A DNA stretch of 17,535 bases from Paludibacter sp. (GTDB lineage: Bacteria > Bacteroidota > Bacteroidia > Bacteroidales > Paludibacteraceae). The stretch covers positions 1 to 17,535 of the forward strand of contig JAQTOL010000013.1 in assembly GCA_028748945.1 (NCBI GenBank). Reading direction: 5' to 3'. A program made the translations under genes and the position numbers. The notes under the pieces are model-generated. The model did no database searches. It was not told the origin of the DNA and worked only from the letters and a program-made list of their open reading frames with translations. Each line of letters begins with the position of its first letter. The stretch's first letter is position 1. Of this stretch, positions 1 through 6,313 are shown piece after piece.

Positions 1-1
1 G

Positions 2-1675
2 GCATTTGTGGAAAGAAATGGGGAAGTGCACCGAACTACTTTCGCCTTTGAGGCCAAACATGATGTATGTTTTTACGGCACCGGCGAACGATTCACAAAA
101 ATGGATTTATCCGGTAAAACCTTCCAACTTCGCAATCAGGATGGTCAAGGGGTAAACAATCGACGAACCTATAAAAACATTCCCTTTTATCTGTCTTCGG
201 AGAATTATGGATTGTTTGTTCATACCACTTCGTTTGCGAAATTCTCGCTGGCAGATCATTCTTCCCGATCTGCTCAGATTTTAGTGGAAGAACCTGTTGT
301 GGATTTTTTCATGATTGGAGGCGAAAACCCCGAAGAAATTTTGTTTGGCTATCGTCAATTGACTGGCTTCCCAACCATGCCACCAATCTGGAGTTTCGGA
401 ACATGGATGAGCCGCATGACTTATTTTTCGGCTGATGAAGTGAATGAAGTCTGTGACCGGATGCGCACCGAAGATTTCCCTTGCGATGTGATTCATTTGG
501 ACACCGGTTGGTTTGAAACCGACTGGCTTTGTGAGTGGAAATTCAATGATGAGCGTTTTCCAAATCCAATTGAATTTATTCAAAACCTCAAAGATAAAGG
601 TTATCGGGTGAGTTTATGGCAATTGCCCTACATTTCGTACAATGCCATTCAATACAAAGAGGCAGACGAAAACGAATATATCAGTAAAAGCGAACGGAAT
701 ATCTCCGGTTCATCCAATTTCAGCGTACAGGATTTTGCCGGAACTATTGATTTTACCTACGACAAAGCCACGGAGTGGTATAAAGATTTGCTTCGCAATT
801 TGTTGAATATGGGCGTGGCATGTATCAAAACCGATTTTGGTGAAGACATTCATTTGGATGCTGAATATCGAAATATGTCAGCTGAAAAATTGCATAATCT
901 TTATCCGTTGCTTTACCAAAAAGCTGCTTACGAAGTGACAAAAGAGGTCACAGGCGACGGCATTATTTGGGCGCGAGCAGGTTGGGCAGGTTGTCAGCGC
1001 TATCCGATTCATTGGGGTGGAGATTCGGCCTGCTCGTGGGATGGTTTGGCAGGTTCGCTCAAAGGTGGCTTGCAACTCGGACTCTCGGGATTTGCATTTT
1101 GGAGTCATGATATTCCAGGATTCCATGGTGTACCGAACTTTATGAACTCTGTTTTGCCCGATGATATTTATGTTCGTTGGACACAATTTGGTGTTTTTTC
1201 ATCACACCTTCGATATCACGGTTCTCACCAACGAGAACCATGGCATTATCCTAATATTGCCCCAATTATTCGTAAATGGTTGAAGTTTCGTTACAAACTG
1301 ATTCCATATATTCTACAACAAAGCGAGAAAACGACCAAAACAGGTTTTCCTGTTTTAAGAGCGTTGATCTTACATCATCCTGACGACAAAACTTGTCGTC
1401 ATATTGAGGATCAATACTATTTTGGAGATAATATGCTGGTGGCACCGGTAATGAATTCCGAAAACAAGCGCGATATTTATTTGCCCGAAGGAAAATGGGT
1501 TCATTTCTTTACGAAAGAGGTTTTTGAAGGAAATCGATGGTTGAAAAATGTGGAAGTTCCGTTGGATGAAATGCCGGTTTTTGTAAAACAGGGTGTTTCT
1601 ATTCCGATGTATCCGGAAGAAGTGAGTTGCACGGACGAAATGGATATGAGAAAGGTAATTGAAATTAAATTTTGA
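2..1675 (+). CDS. GH31 family alpha-glycosidase, YicI-like (5' partial)
   Basis: Retaining alpha-glycosidase of family GH31, resembling alpha-xylosidase YicI. The frame is open to the left window edge; by comparison with YicI about 140 N-terminal residues are missing, so the gene begins outside and the GTG at 8 is just the first in-frame start-like codon. Numbering from that GTG, the motif YGTGERFT lies near residue 23, the nucleophile Asp276 is in KTDFGE, and the acid/base Asp339 is in HWGGDS. FWSHDIPGF and the C-terminal beta-domain signature GDNMLVAPV also match the family. No signal peptide can be judged. The TGA stop directly abuts a palindromic repeat. The downstream URO-D, SSS and RhaM genes suggest it releases a sugar for import or acts on an imported glycoside. 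Exact substrate (xyloside, glucoside or other alpha-glycoside) is not decidable here; the segment DTGWFETDW differs from YicI. Confidence 0.93.
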   Translation, partial: AFVERNGEVHRTTFAFEAKHDVCFYGTGERFTKMDLSGKTFQLRNQDGQGVNNRRTYKNIPFYLSSENYGLFVHTTSFAKFSLADHSSRSAQILVEEPVVDFFMIGGENPEEILFGYRQLTGFPTMPPIWSFGTWMSRMTYFSADEVNEVCDRMRTEDFPCDVIHLDTGWFETDWLCEWKFNDERFPNPIEFIQNLKDKGYRVSLWQLPYISYNAIQYKEADENEYISKSERNISGSSNFSVQDFAGTIDFTYDKATEWYKDLLRNLLNMGVACIKTDFGEDIHLDAEYRNMSAEKLHNLYPLLYQKAAYEVTKEVTGDGIIWARAGWAGCQRYPIHWGGDSACSWDGLAGSLKGGLQLGLSGFAFWSHDIPGFHGVPNFMNSVLPDDIYVRWTQFGVFSSHLRYHGSHQREPWHYPNIAPIIRKWLKFRYKLIPYILQQSEKTTKTGFPVLRALILHHPDDKTCRHIEDQYYFGDNMLVAPVMNSENKRDIYLPEGKWVHFFTKEVFEGNRWLKNVEVPLDEMPVFVKQGVSIPMYPEEVSCTDEMDMRKVIEIKF

Positions 1676-1694
1676 CCCCTAACCCCTAAAGGGG
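1676..1694. repeat. REP-like palindromic element, left arm of pair 1
   Basis: CCCCTAACCCCTAAAGGGG, starting on the base after the GH31 stop codon. It consists of a short palindrome (CCCCTAAAGGGG) preceded by a CCCCTAA tail. It is identical to the copy at 4611-4629 and is partnered in inverted orientation by 1769-1790. It might act as a weak 3' hairpin for the GH31 transcript, but there is no T-run. Confidence 0.85.
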
Positions 1695-1734
1695 ATTAAG
1701 AGAAATTACCATAGATAATTTAAAAATGAAATGA

Positions 1735-2850
1735 ATGAAAAACAAAGAAAACAATAGTAATATTAGCTCCCCCTTTAGGGGGTTGGGGGGCAATTGGAAA
1801 TCAAATTTTGAAGAAACGAAAAAGCATTACACCGATTGGTGGAATGGAAAAGGAATCGTGTTGACTATGTGGGAGCATCTTTATAAAGAAGGTGCTCCTT
1901 ATGAAGATATTTTAGCACCTCCGGTACATAAGGACATGAATCAGTTTTGGTTCGATCCGCAATGGCGTGCTGAATATTTGCATTATACCATGTCGAGAAA
2001 TTCGTATCTGGCAGATATTTTACCGGTTGCCAACACGCAACTTGGACCGGGTTCGCTGGCATCAGTGCTTGGGGCTGAACTGGAAGGTAGAGAGGATACT
2101 ATCTGGATTCGGGAAAAAGAAGGTTTCGATGGTCAGATTATTTTCGATGAAAGTAATAAATGGTGGAAACTGCATAAGGACCTGCTGAACGCATGTAAGG
2201 CCAAATCGCAGGGAAATTATATGATTGGTTGCCCGGATTTGGTGGAAGGATTAGATGTGTTGGCCAGTCTGAAAGGTTCGGATAATGTACTGATGGATTT
2301 GATTATGGATCCTGATAATACTTTACAACAATTGCAGGAAATCAATGATGTATATTTCAACGTGTTCAATGAAATTTACGATATTATTAATGTAAACGGC
2401 GAAATGGCATTTTGCTATTTCTCGCTCTGGGCACCGGGCAAAGTTTCGAAGTTGCAGGTCGATTTGTCTATTATGATTTCGGAAGAAGATTATCGCACGT
2501 TTTGTTTACCATTCTTGCGGGAGCAAACCGAAAAAATTGATTATACCCTTTATCATCTCGATGGTGTGGATGCCATTCGTCATTTGGATGCAGTTTTGGA
2601 ACTTAAAAAGCTAAATGCTGTTCAGTGGACACCGGGTTACGGACAACCTCAGGGTGGAAATGCGCAATGGTATGGTTTGTATAAGAAAATTCTTTCAGAA
2701 GGAAAATCGGTCATGGCCAACTGGGTGACGTTGGATGAACTTGAACCATTGCTTGATAATGTGGGTAATCAGGGTTTACACATTAATGTCGATTTCAAAT
2801 CGGAAAAAGAAATTGAACAGGCGTTGAAAATAGTTGACCGCTATCGGTAG
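1735..2850 (+). CDS. URO-D superfamily protein, 'trimethylamine corrinoid protein 2'-like
   Basis: A 371-residue protein resembling a Bacteroidota family of distant uroporphyrinogen-decarboxylase homologues, sometimes named trimethylamine corrinoid protein 2; that name is not evidence of trimethylamine use. The family-like sequence starts at about residue 21 (WKSNFEETKKHYTDWW). A late TIM-barrel strand carries YHLDG (Tyr273, His274, Asp276), followed by VQWTPG. The His-X-Cys zinc motif of MtaA/MtbA methyltransferases is replaced by His-X-Asp, so zinc-thiolate chemistry is doubtful. Possible roles are binding a methylated substrate or a methyl-transfer subunit. The first 20 residues are partly encoded by a palindromic repeat (1769-1790). 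Earlier ATGs at 1726 and 1731 do not lead into this frame (the 1726 frame stops at once), so 1735 is the only upstream ATG start. Cytoplasmic; no signal peptide. Confidence 0.8.
   Translation: MKNKENNSNISSPFRGLGGNWKSNFEETKKHYTDWWNGKGIVLTMWEHLYKEGAPYEDILAPPVHKDMNQFWFDPQWRAEYLHYTMSRNSYLADILPVANTQLGPGSLASVLGAELEGREDTIWIREKEGFDGQIIFDESNKWWKLHKDLLNACKAKSQGNYMIGCPDLVEGLDVLASLKGSDNVLMDLIMDPDNTLQQLQEINDVYFNVFNEIYDIINVNGEMAFCYFSLWAPGKVSKLQVDLSIMISEEDYRTFCLPFLREQTEKIDYTLYHLDGVDAIRHLDAVLELKKLNAVQWTPGYGQPQGGNAQWYGLYKKILSEGKSVMANWVTLDELEPLLDNVGNQGLHINVDFKSEKEIEQALKIVDRYR
1769..1790. repeat. REP-like palindromic element, right arm of pair 1, inside a CDS
   Basis: A variant of the reverse-orientation element: C5-TTTA-G5 palindrome, then TT and a run of six G. 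It is roughly the reverse complement of 1676-1694, with longer C and G runs. It lies in frame within the 5' end of the URO-D-like gene and contributes residues around SPFRGLGG. The tail ends four bases before an in-frame TGG (1795-1797), the spot where the other copies have ATG. Confidence 0.85.
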
Positions 2851-2860
2851 TAGCTCTGCA

Positions 2861-2968
2861 GATATTTGCTCCCATTGGTCGCGATATTCGGACTTCGTCC
2901 GTTATTTGCCTTTCGGGCGATATTTACTTCCATTGCTAGCGACATAGGGACATTGTCCGACATTTTTA
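2861..2968. repeat. Tandem 58-bp composite of GATAT-type short hairpin repeats
   Basis: The gap between the URO-D-like gene and the SSS gene holds units of 22, 18 and 18 nt (2861-2882, 2883-2900, 2901-2918), followed by a diverged second copy (2919-2940, 2941-2958, and a partial unit from 2959). Most units start GATATT, GTTATT or GACAT. Several contain small hairpins: CGGAC-TTC-GTCCG at 2889-2901 and GGAC-ATT-GTCC at 2948-2958 occupy equivalent positions in the two copies and keep base pairing despite different bases. Related units occur at 11604-11640. I see no promoter or CDS here. Confidence 0.75.
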
Positions 2969-3018
2969 TATTTTAAAAAAACAGTATTATAAACCAATAA
3001 TCTAATTTAATGCACTTT

Positions 3019-3048
3019 CCCTCTCCTTTGGAGAGGGTTAGGGAGAGG
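3019..3048. repeat. CT/GA-rich palindromic element with tail next to a start codon
   Basis: A perfect 8-bp stem (CCCTCTCC, loop TTT, GGAGAGGG; 3019-3037) followed by the tail TTAGGGAGAGG. It has the same head-plus-tail layout as the C4/G4 elements but a different sequence. The tail ends exactly 4 nt before the ATG of the SSS transporter and supplies a Shine-Dalgarno-like GGGAGAGG. Only one arm is seen in this gap. Confidence 0.85.
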
Positions 3049-3052
3049 TCTT

Positions 3053-4606
3053 ATGAAAGAATTAATTCACTTATCTACTTTAGATATTGCAGTAGTTGTC
3101 ATCTATATTGTTGTTCTACTTGGAATTGCCTATTGGGCAAGTTTCAGTAAAAAAAACAAGAGTGACAATCTTTTTACCGCCAATAAGAGTTTGGGTTGGT
3201 TTGCCATTGGACTTACCATGTGGGGAACCAATGTCGGACCATCGATGCTTATTGCCAATGCCAGTAGTGGTTACGAAAGCGGAATTGTGGCCGGAAATTT
3301 TTCATGGTACGCATTTCCGTTTATATTAATGTTGGCTTTTGTTTTTGCACCTAGATATCTGGGGGCGCAGGTAATGACCTTGCCCGAATACATGGGCAAA
3401 CGATTTGGCGATAAAACCCGCCGTTATCTTGCCTGGTACAGCATTATTACCATTTTGATTTCATGGTTGGGACTGACGCTTTTCTCTGGGGGTGTTTTTA
3501 TGTCTCAAATACTGGACATTCCGTTGTCAGTCAGTATTATAATACTTGTTTTGATTTCGGCAGCATTTGTCATTGCCGGAGGATTAAAAGCCATTGCTTA
3601 TACCAATGTTTTTCAAATGCTTTTGCTCATTGGCGTTTCCATTTTATTAGTAGTAATGGCAGTAATTAAAGTTGGTGGAATTTCCGAAATAATCAGTGCT
3701 ACACCTGTTAGTTACTGGAAAATGTTTCAGCCGCTTGACGATCCGAATTTTCCCTGGCTGGCTATCGTGATTGGTTATCCTATTATGGGGGTGTGGTTTT
3801 GGTGTACCGATCAATCGATGGTGCAATCGGTACTTGGTGCTAAGGATTTAAAAAATGGTCAAATGGGTGCGAATTTCGTAGCCTGGCTCAAATTGATTGA
3901 TATTCCGTTATTTATGATTCCCGGTGTTTTGGCATTTATCTTACTTCCAAAATTAGGCAACTCAACCGATGCCTACCTTAAACTCGTTGAAACGGTATTT
4001 CCTTCAGGATTAATAGGTTTAGTGATTGTAGTCATGATGGCTGCCCTGATTAGTACTGTCGGTTCGGCTCTGAATTCGTTGAGTGCCGTTTTCACCATGG
4101 ATATTTATATTAAGCAGTTTAAACCGGCTGCAACCAACAAAGAAATTACGTTGATTGGTCGTATTGTTGTTTTAGCCGGAGCTTTACTTTCCATTTTTCT
4201 GGCTATTGGAATTACTTATATTCAGGGATTGAGTTTTTTCAATATTTTTCAATCGGTACTCGGGTTTATCGCACCTCCTATGTCGGTTGCCTTCTTATTC
4301 GCCGTACTATGGAAAAAAACTTCACATAAAGCCATCAATTCTGTACTGACTTTAGGTACGATTTTTAGTATAGGGACAGGGATTTTGTTTTACAATAAAT
4401 TGATATTTAATGGACTGCATTTTCTTTATGTCTCATTTATCATTTTTGTAATACTGGGTATCTATGTTTTTGTTTATTCTTTGATTGATAAAAAATCAAT
4501 ACATACAGAGATAGACTATAAACCGATTAAAATTGATCGCAGCGTAAAAATTGCGTGGATTGTTTTGATTATTTTGATGATAGGATTGTATTTGTTTTTT
4601 AATTAA
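3053..4606 (+). CDS. SSS family sodium/solute symporter (SGLT-like)
   Basis: A 517-residue inner-membrane carrier of the sodium:solute symporter family, length normal, with about 13-14 hydrophobic segments. The first starts near residue 10 and the last ends at the C-terminus. Two family hallmarks are visible: the TM2-TM3 region (MWGTNVGPSMLIANASSG, about residues 56-73) and the signature MAALISTVGSALNSLSA followed by FTMDIY (around residues 330-350), which in SGLT homologues contributes to the second sodium site. It probably imports a monosaccharide or small glycoside by sodium coupling. The gene sits between two URO-D family genes, downstream of GH31 and upstream of RhaM. Start ATG 3053 is preceded by a repeat-derived GGGAGAGG with a 4-nt spacer. 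The actual substrate cannot be read from sequence. Confidence 0.93.
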   Translation: MKELIHLSTLDIAVVVIYIVVLLGIAYWASFSKKNKSDNLFTANKSLGWFAIGLTMWGTNVGPSMLIANASSGYESGIVAGNFSWYAFPFILMLAFVFAPRYLGAQVMTLPEYMGKRFGDKTRRYLAWYSIITILISWLGLTLFSGGVFMSQILDIPLSVSIIILVLISAAFVIAGGLKAIAYTNVFQMLLLIGVSILLVVMAVIKVGGISEIISATPVSYWKMFQPLDDPNFPWLAIVIGYPIMGVWFWCTDQSMVQSVLGAKDLKNGQMGANFVAWLKLIDIPLFMIPGVLAFILLPKLGNSTDAYLKLVETVFPSGLIGLVIVVMMAALISTVGSALNSLSAVFTMDIYIKQFKPAATNKEITLIGRIVVLAGALLSIFLAIGITYIQGLSFFNIFQSVLGFIAPPMSVAFLFAVLWKKTSHKAINSVLTLGTIFSIGTGILFYNKLIFNGLHFLYVSFIIFVILGIYVFVYSLIDKKSIHTEIDYKPIKIDRSVKIAWIVLIILMIGLYLFFN

Positions 4607-4610
4607 AAGA

Positions 4611-4629
4611 CCCCTAACCCCTAAAGGGG
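4611..4629. repeat. REP-like palindromic element, left arm of pair 2
   Basis: CCCCTAACCCCTAAAGGGG, identical to 1676-1694, four bases after the SSS stop codon. It is the exact reverse complement of 4749-4767, so the two arms could form a perfect 19-bp stem around a 119-nt loop (4630-4748). That loop contains a smaller hairpin (4663-4670 with 4684-4691, one mismatch). Confidence 0.9.
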
Positions 4630-4748
4630 AATATGAAAAAGACCTCAGTCCGTTTGACAAAGTTCACCTCGAAGCTTAATGGGGAGGCGAAAATGTGATT
4701 TAAAATTTGATATAATGGAAAAAATAGTAAACAATAGTAATCTTTGTT

Positions 4749-4767
4749 CCCCTTTAGGGGTTAGGGG
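4749..4767. repeat. REP-like palindromic element, right arm of pair 2
   Basis: CCCCTTTAGGGGTTAGGGG, a perfect inverted copy of 4611-4629. The tail GGGG is followed by TAAT and then the ATG (4772) of the URO-D methyltransferase gene, placing the G-run where a ribosome binding site would be. Confidence 0.9.
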
Positions 4768-4771
4768 TAAT

Positions 4772-5812
4772 ATGACTCACAAAGAACGTTTTTTAGCAAC
4801 AATAGCGAACCAACCGGTCGATCGTCCGGCTTCGTGGTTGGGATTGCCTGTGCCTGCTGCTGTCCCGGGATTACTGAAGTATTTCAAGGTTAATTCCATA
4901 GATGAACTGAAAATAAAACTCGACGATGATATTTACCCGATTGAAGTTCCATACAATTTTCCGCCTTCAAACCATATTGCCTGTGCTTTTAAATTTGCAA
5001 AAACGTCGCATGATGATAAACCTGATGAACGAACATTGACAGCACCCGGCTTTTTCGAGGATATTGACGATCCGGCTTTGGTTGAAACTTTCCCGTGGCC
5101 CGATCCGGCTTTGTACCTCGATGTGGAAGAATCAAGGCGATTAGCTCAAACTATTGATCCAAATTATGTGAGAATGGGAGTGATGTGGAGTGCGCATTTT
5201 CAGGATGCCTGTGCGGCCTTCGGAATGGAAAAAGCATTGATGGTCATGCTTATAAATCCGGATATGTTTCAGGCAGTGATTGATCGGATTACTGATTTCT
5301 ACCTGAAAGCAAACGAGCTTTTCTACGAAGCAACAAAAGGTTATCTTGATGCCGTTTTAATTGGAAATGACTTTGGGAGCCAGAATGGTTTGATGGTTGA
5401 TCCGGATTCTTTGCGAGCCTATGTTTTTTCAGGAACAAAGAAACTGATTGATCAGGCTAAAAGTTATGGTTTAAAGGTGATTCATCATTCGTGCGGGTCC
5501 ATTTATCCGATTATTCAGGATTTGATCGATTTGGGAGTAGATTCCATTCATCCGATACAAGCTCTGGCTGCCGAAATGGACGCACCAAATTTGAAATCAG
5601 GATTTGCAGGTAAAACATCTTTTTGCGGAGGTGTGGACGCACAACATTTACTGGTAAATGGTAATCCGGAACAAATTGCTGATAAAGTAAATGAATTAAA
5701 ACTGTTATTTCCCACCGGATTAATTATTTCACCCAGTCACGAAGCTATTTTACCGGATATTCCACCGGCAAATGTAGAGGCTATGTTTGCGGCATTAAAT
5801 GGAAAATTGTAA
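4772..5812 (+). CDS. URO-D family methyltransferase-like protein
   Basis: A 346-residue uroporphyrinogen-decarboxylase family protein of the corrinoid-methyltransferase type rather than true HemE. It starts with the usual MTHKERFLATIANQPVDRP, which is why ATG 4772 is preferred over in-frame ATGs at 4679 and 4715; those would add a repeat-encoded extension. Likely metal ligands are His239 and Cys241 (HHSCG), with His323 in SPSH where MtaA/MtbA proteins usually have Cys. The segment FCGGVDAQHLL and a C-terminal DIPPANVEAMFAAL are typical of sugar-locus URO-D proteins. Predicted role: methyl transfer to or from a corrinoid protein such as the one encoded at 11755-12426, or from an O-methylated substrate. 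It is followed after 20 nt by rhaM, so the two are probably cotranscribed. Cytoplasmic. Confidence 0.88.
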   Translation: MTHKERFLATIANQPVDRPASWLGLPVPAAVPGLLKYFKVNSIDELKIKLDDDIYPIEVPYNFPPSNHIACAFKFAKTSHDDKPDERTLTAPGFFEDIDDPALVETFPWPDPALYLDVEESRRLAQTIDPNYVRMGVMWSAHFQDACAAFGMEKALMVMLINPDMFQAVIDRITDFYLKANELFYEATKGYLDAVLIGNDFGSQNGLMVDPDSLRAYVFSGTKKLIDQAKSYGLKVIHHSCGSIYPIIQDLIDLGVDSIHPIQALAAEMDAPNLKSGFAGKTSFCGGVDAQHLLVNGNPEQIADKVNELKLLFPTGLIISPSHEAILPDIPPANVEAMFAALNGKL

Positions 5813-5832
5813 ATGAATAAATAGTAAAGAAT

Positions 5833-6156
5833 ATGAAGCGATTTGGACAAATAATTCACCTGAAACCTGATAGTGCAGACGAATACGTGAAACAGCACGC
5901 TGCTGTGTGGCCCGGAGTTTTGAAAATGATAAATGATTGTAATATAAAGAATTATTCAATTTACAAAAAAGACAATGTACTTTTTTCCTATTTTGAATAT
6001 GTTGGTGATGATTTTGAAAGCGATATGTCAAAAATGGCGGCAGATGAAGAGACCCGGCGTTGGTGGGATGTGGTAAAACCATTGATGCAACCGATTGAGA
6101 ACCGTAATATCGGAGAGTTTTGGGCGGATATGGAAGAAATTTTTCATTTAGATTAA
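5833..6156 (+). CDS. rhaM: L-rhamnose mutarotase family protein
   Basis: A 107-residue protein of the RhaM family (E. coli RhaM is 104), which interconverts alpha and beta pyranose anomers of L-rhamnose. The conserved residues fall at the E. coli positions: Tyr18, His22 (general acid/base) in YVKQHAAVWP, and Tyr41; the aromatic pair Trp77-Trp78 (RRWWDVVKP) and the FSYFEY strand are also present. It is a single dimeric ferredoxin-like domain without a signal peptide, hence cytoplasmic. It lies 20 nt behind the URO-D gene, so the imported sugar is likely L-rhamnose, a related 6-deoxysugar, or a methylated derivative. No rhaA, rhaB or rhaD is in the window. Family members also act on other sugars, so the substrate is inferred. 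Confidence 0.92.
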   Translation: MKRFGQIIHLKPDSADEYVKQHAAVWPGVLKMINDCNIKNYSIYKKDNVLFSYFEYVGDDFESDMSKMAADEETRRWWDVVKPLMQPIENRNIGEFWADMEEIFHLD

Positions 6157-6253
6157 ATATAAACGATATGAGTTTTGATATTCAACAATGATAATTAGTT
6201 AATTGAGGAAAAATTAAAATGCAAGTGTTATTATAAAATTCAAATAAATATTG

Positions 6254-6261
6254 TAATTTTG
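6254..6261 (+). promoter_or_regulatory. Candidate -7 promoter element for the DUF362 gene
   Basis: TAATTTTG matches the Bacteroidota -7 consensus TAnnTTTG exactly. No good TTTG is seen about 20 nt upstream, so the call is weak. Transcription would begin near 6268, leaving a leader of about 45 nt before ATG 6314; this argues against the in-frame TTG at 6275 as the start. Confidence 0.35.
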
Positions 6262-6313
6262 ATCAAATTATTCATTGAAAAAAAGCGATATTCACTTTTT
6301 AAAAATAAAACTT

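Noticed and set aside
281..583. Open frame of 100 codons on the - strand
   Set aside because: It is antisense to the conserved GH31 catalytic domain and its translation resembles no family. The same applies to the - strand frames at 878-1186, 1865-2062, 5795-6082, 10874-11434, 12554-13177, 13586-13774, 15896-16162 and 16939-17323.
1676..1790. Intracellular G-quadruplex formation by the G-rich repeat tails
   Set aside because: Each arm has only two long G-runs on one strand, so a standard four-run quadruplex is not supported by the sequence alone.
1967..2188. Overlapping + strand frame within the URO-D-like gene
   Set aside because: It is in an alternative frame of a well-supported gene, with no family resemblance. 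The frames at 3096-3329, 3463-3669, 10137-10334 and 11485-11730 were rejected for the same reason; the last also runs into the repeat array.
4633..4698. 21-codon open frame between the SSS and URO-D genes
   Set aside because: It starts directly behind a palindromic repeat and has no recognisable product. It may be chance and is mentioned only as part of the inverted-pair loop.
4679..4771. N-terminal extension of the second URO-D gene
   Set aside because: The family N-terminus begins at ATG 4772, and the extension is leader plus repeat sequence, so the longer start was not used.
6275..6313. TTG start for the DUF362 protein
   Set aside because: It would lie only a few bases behind the predicted transcription start, and it adds residues before the export signal; ATG 6314 gives a better signal region.
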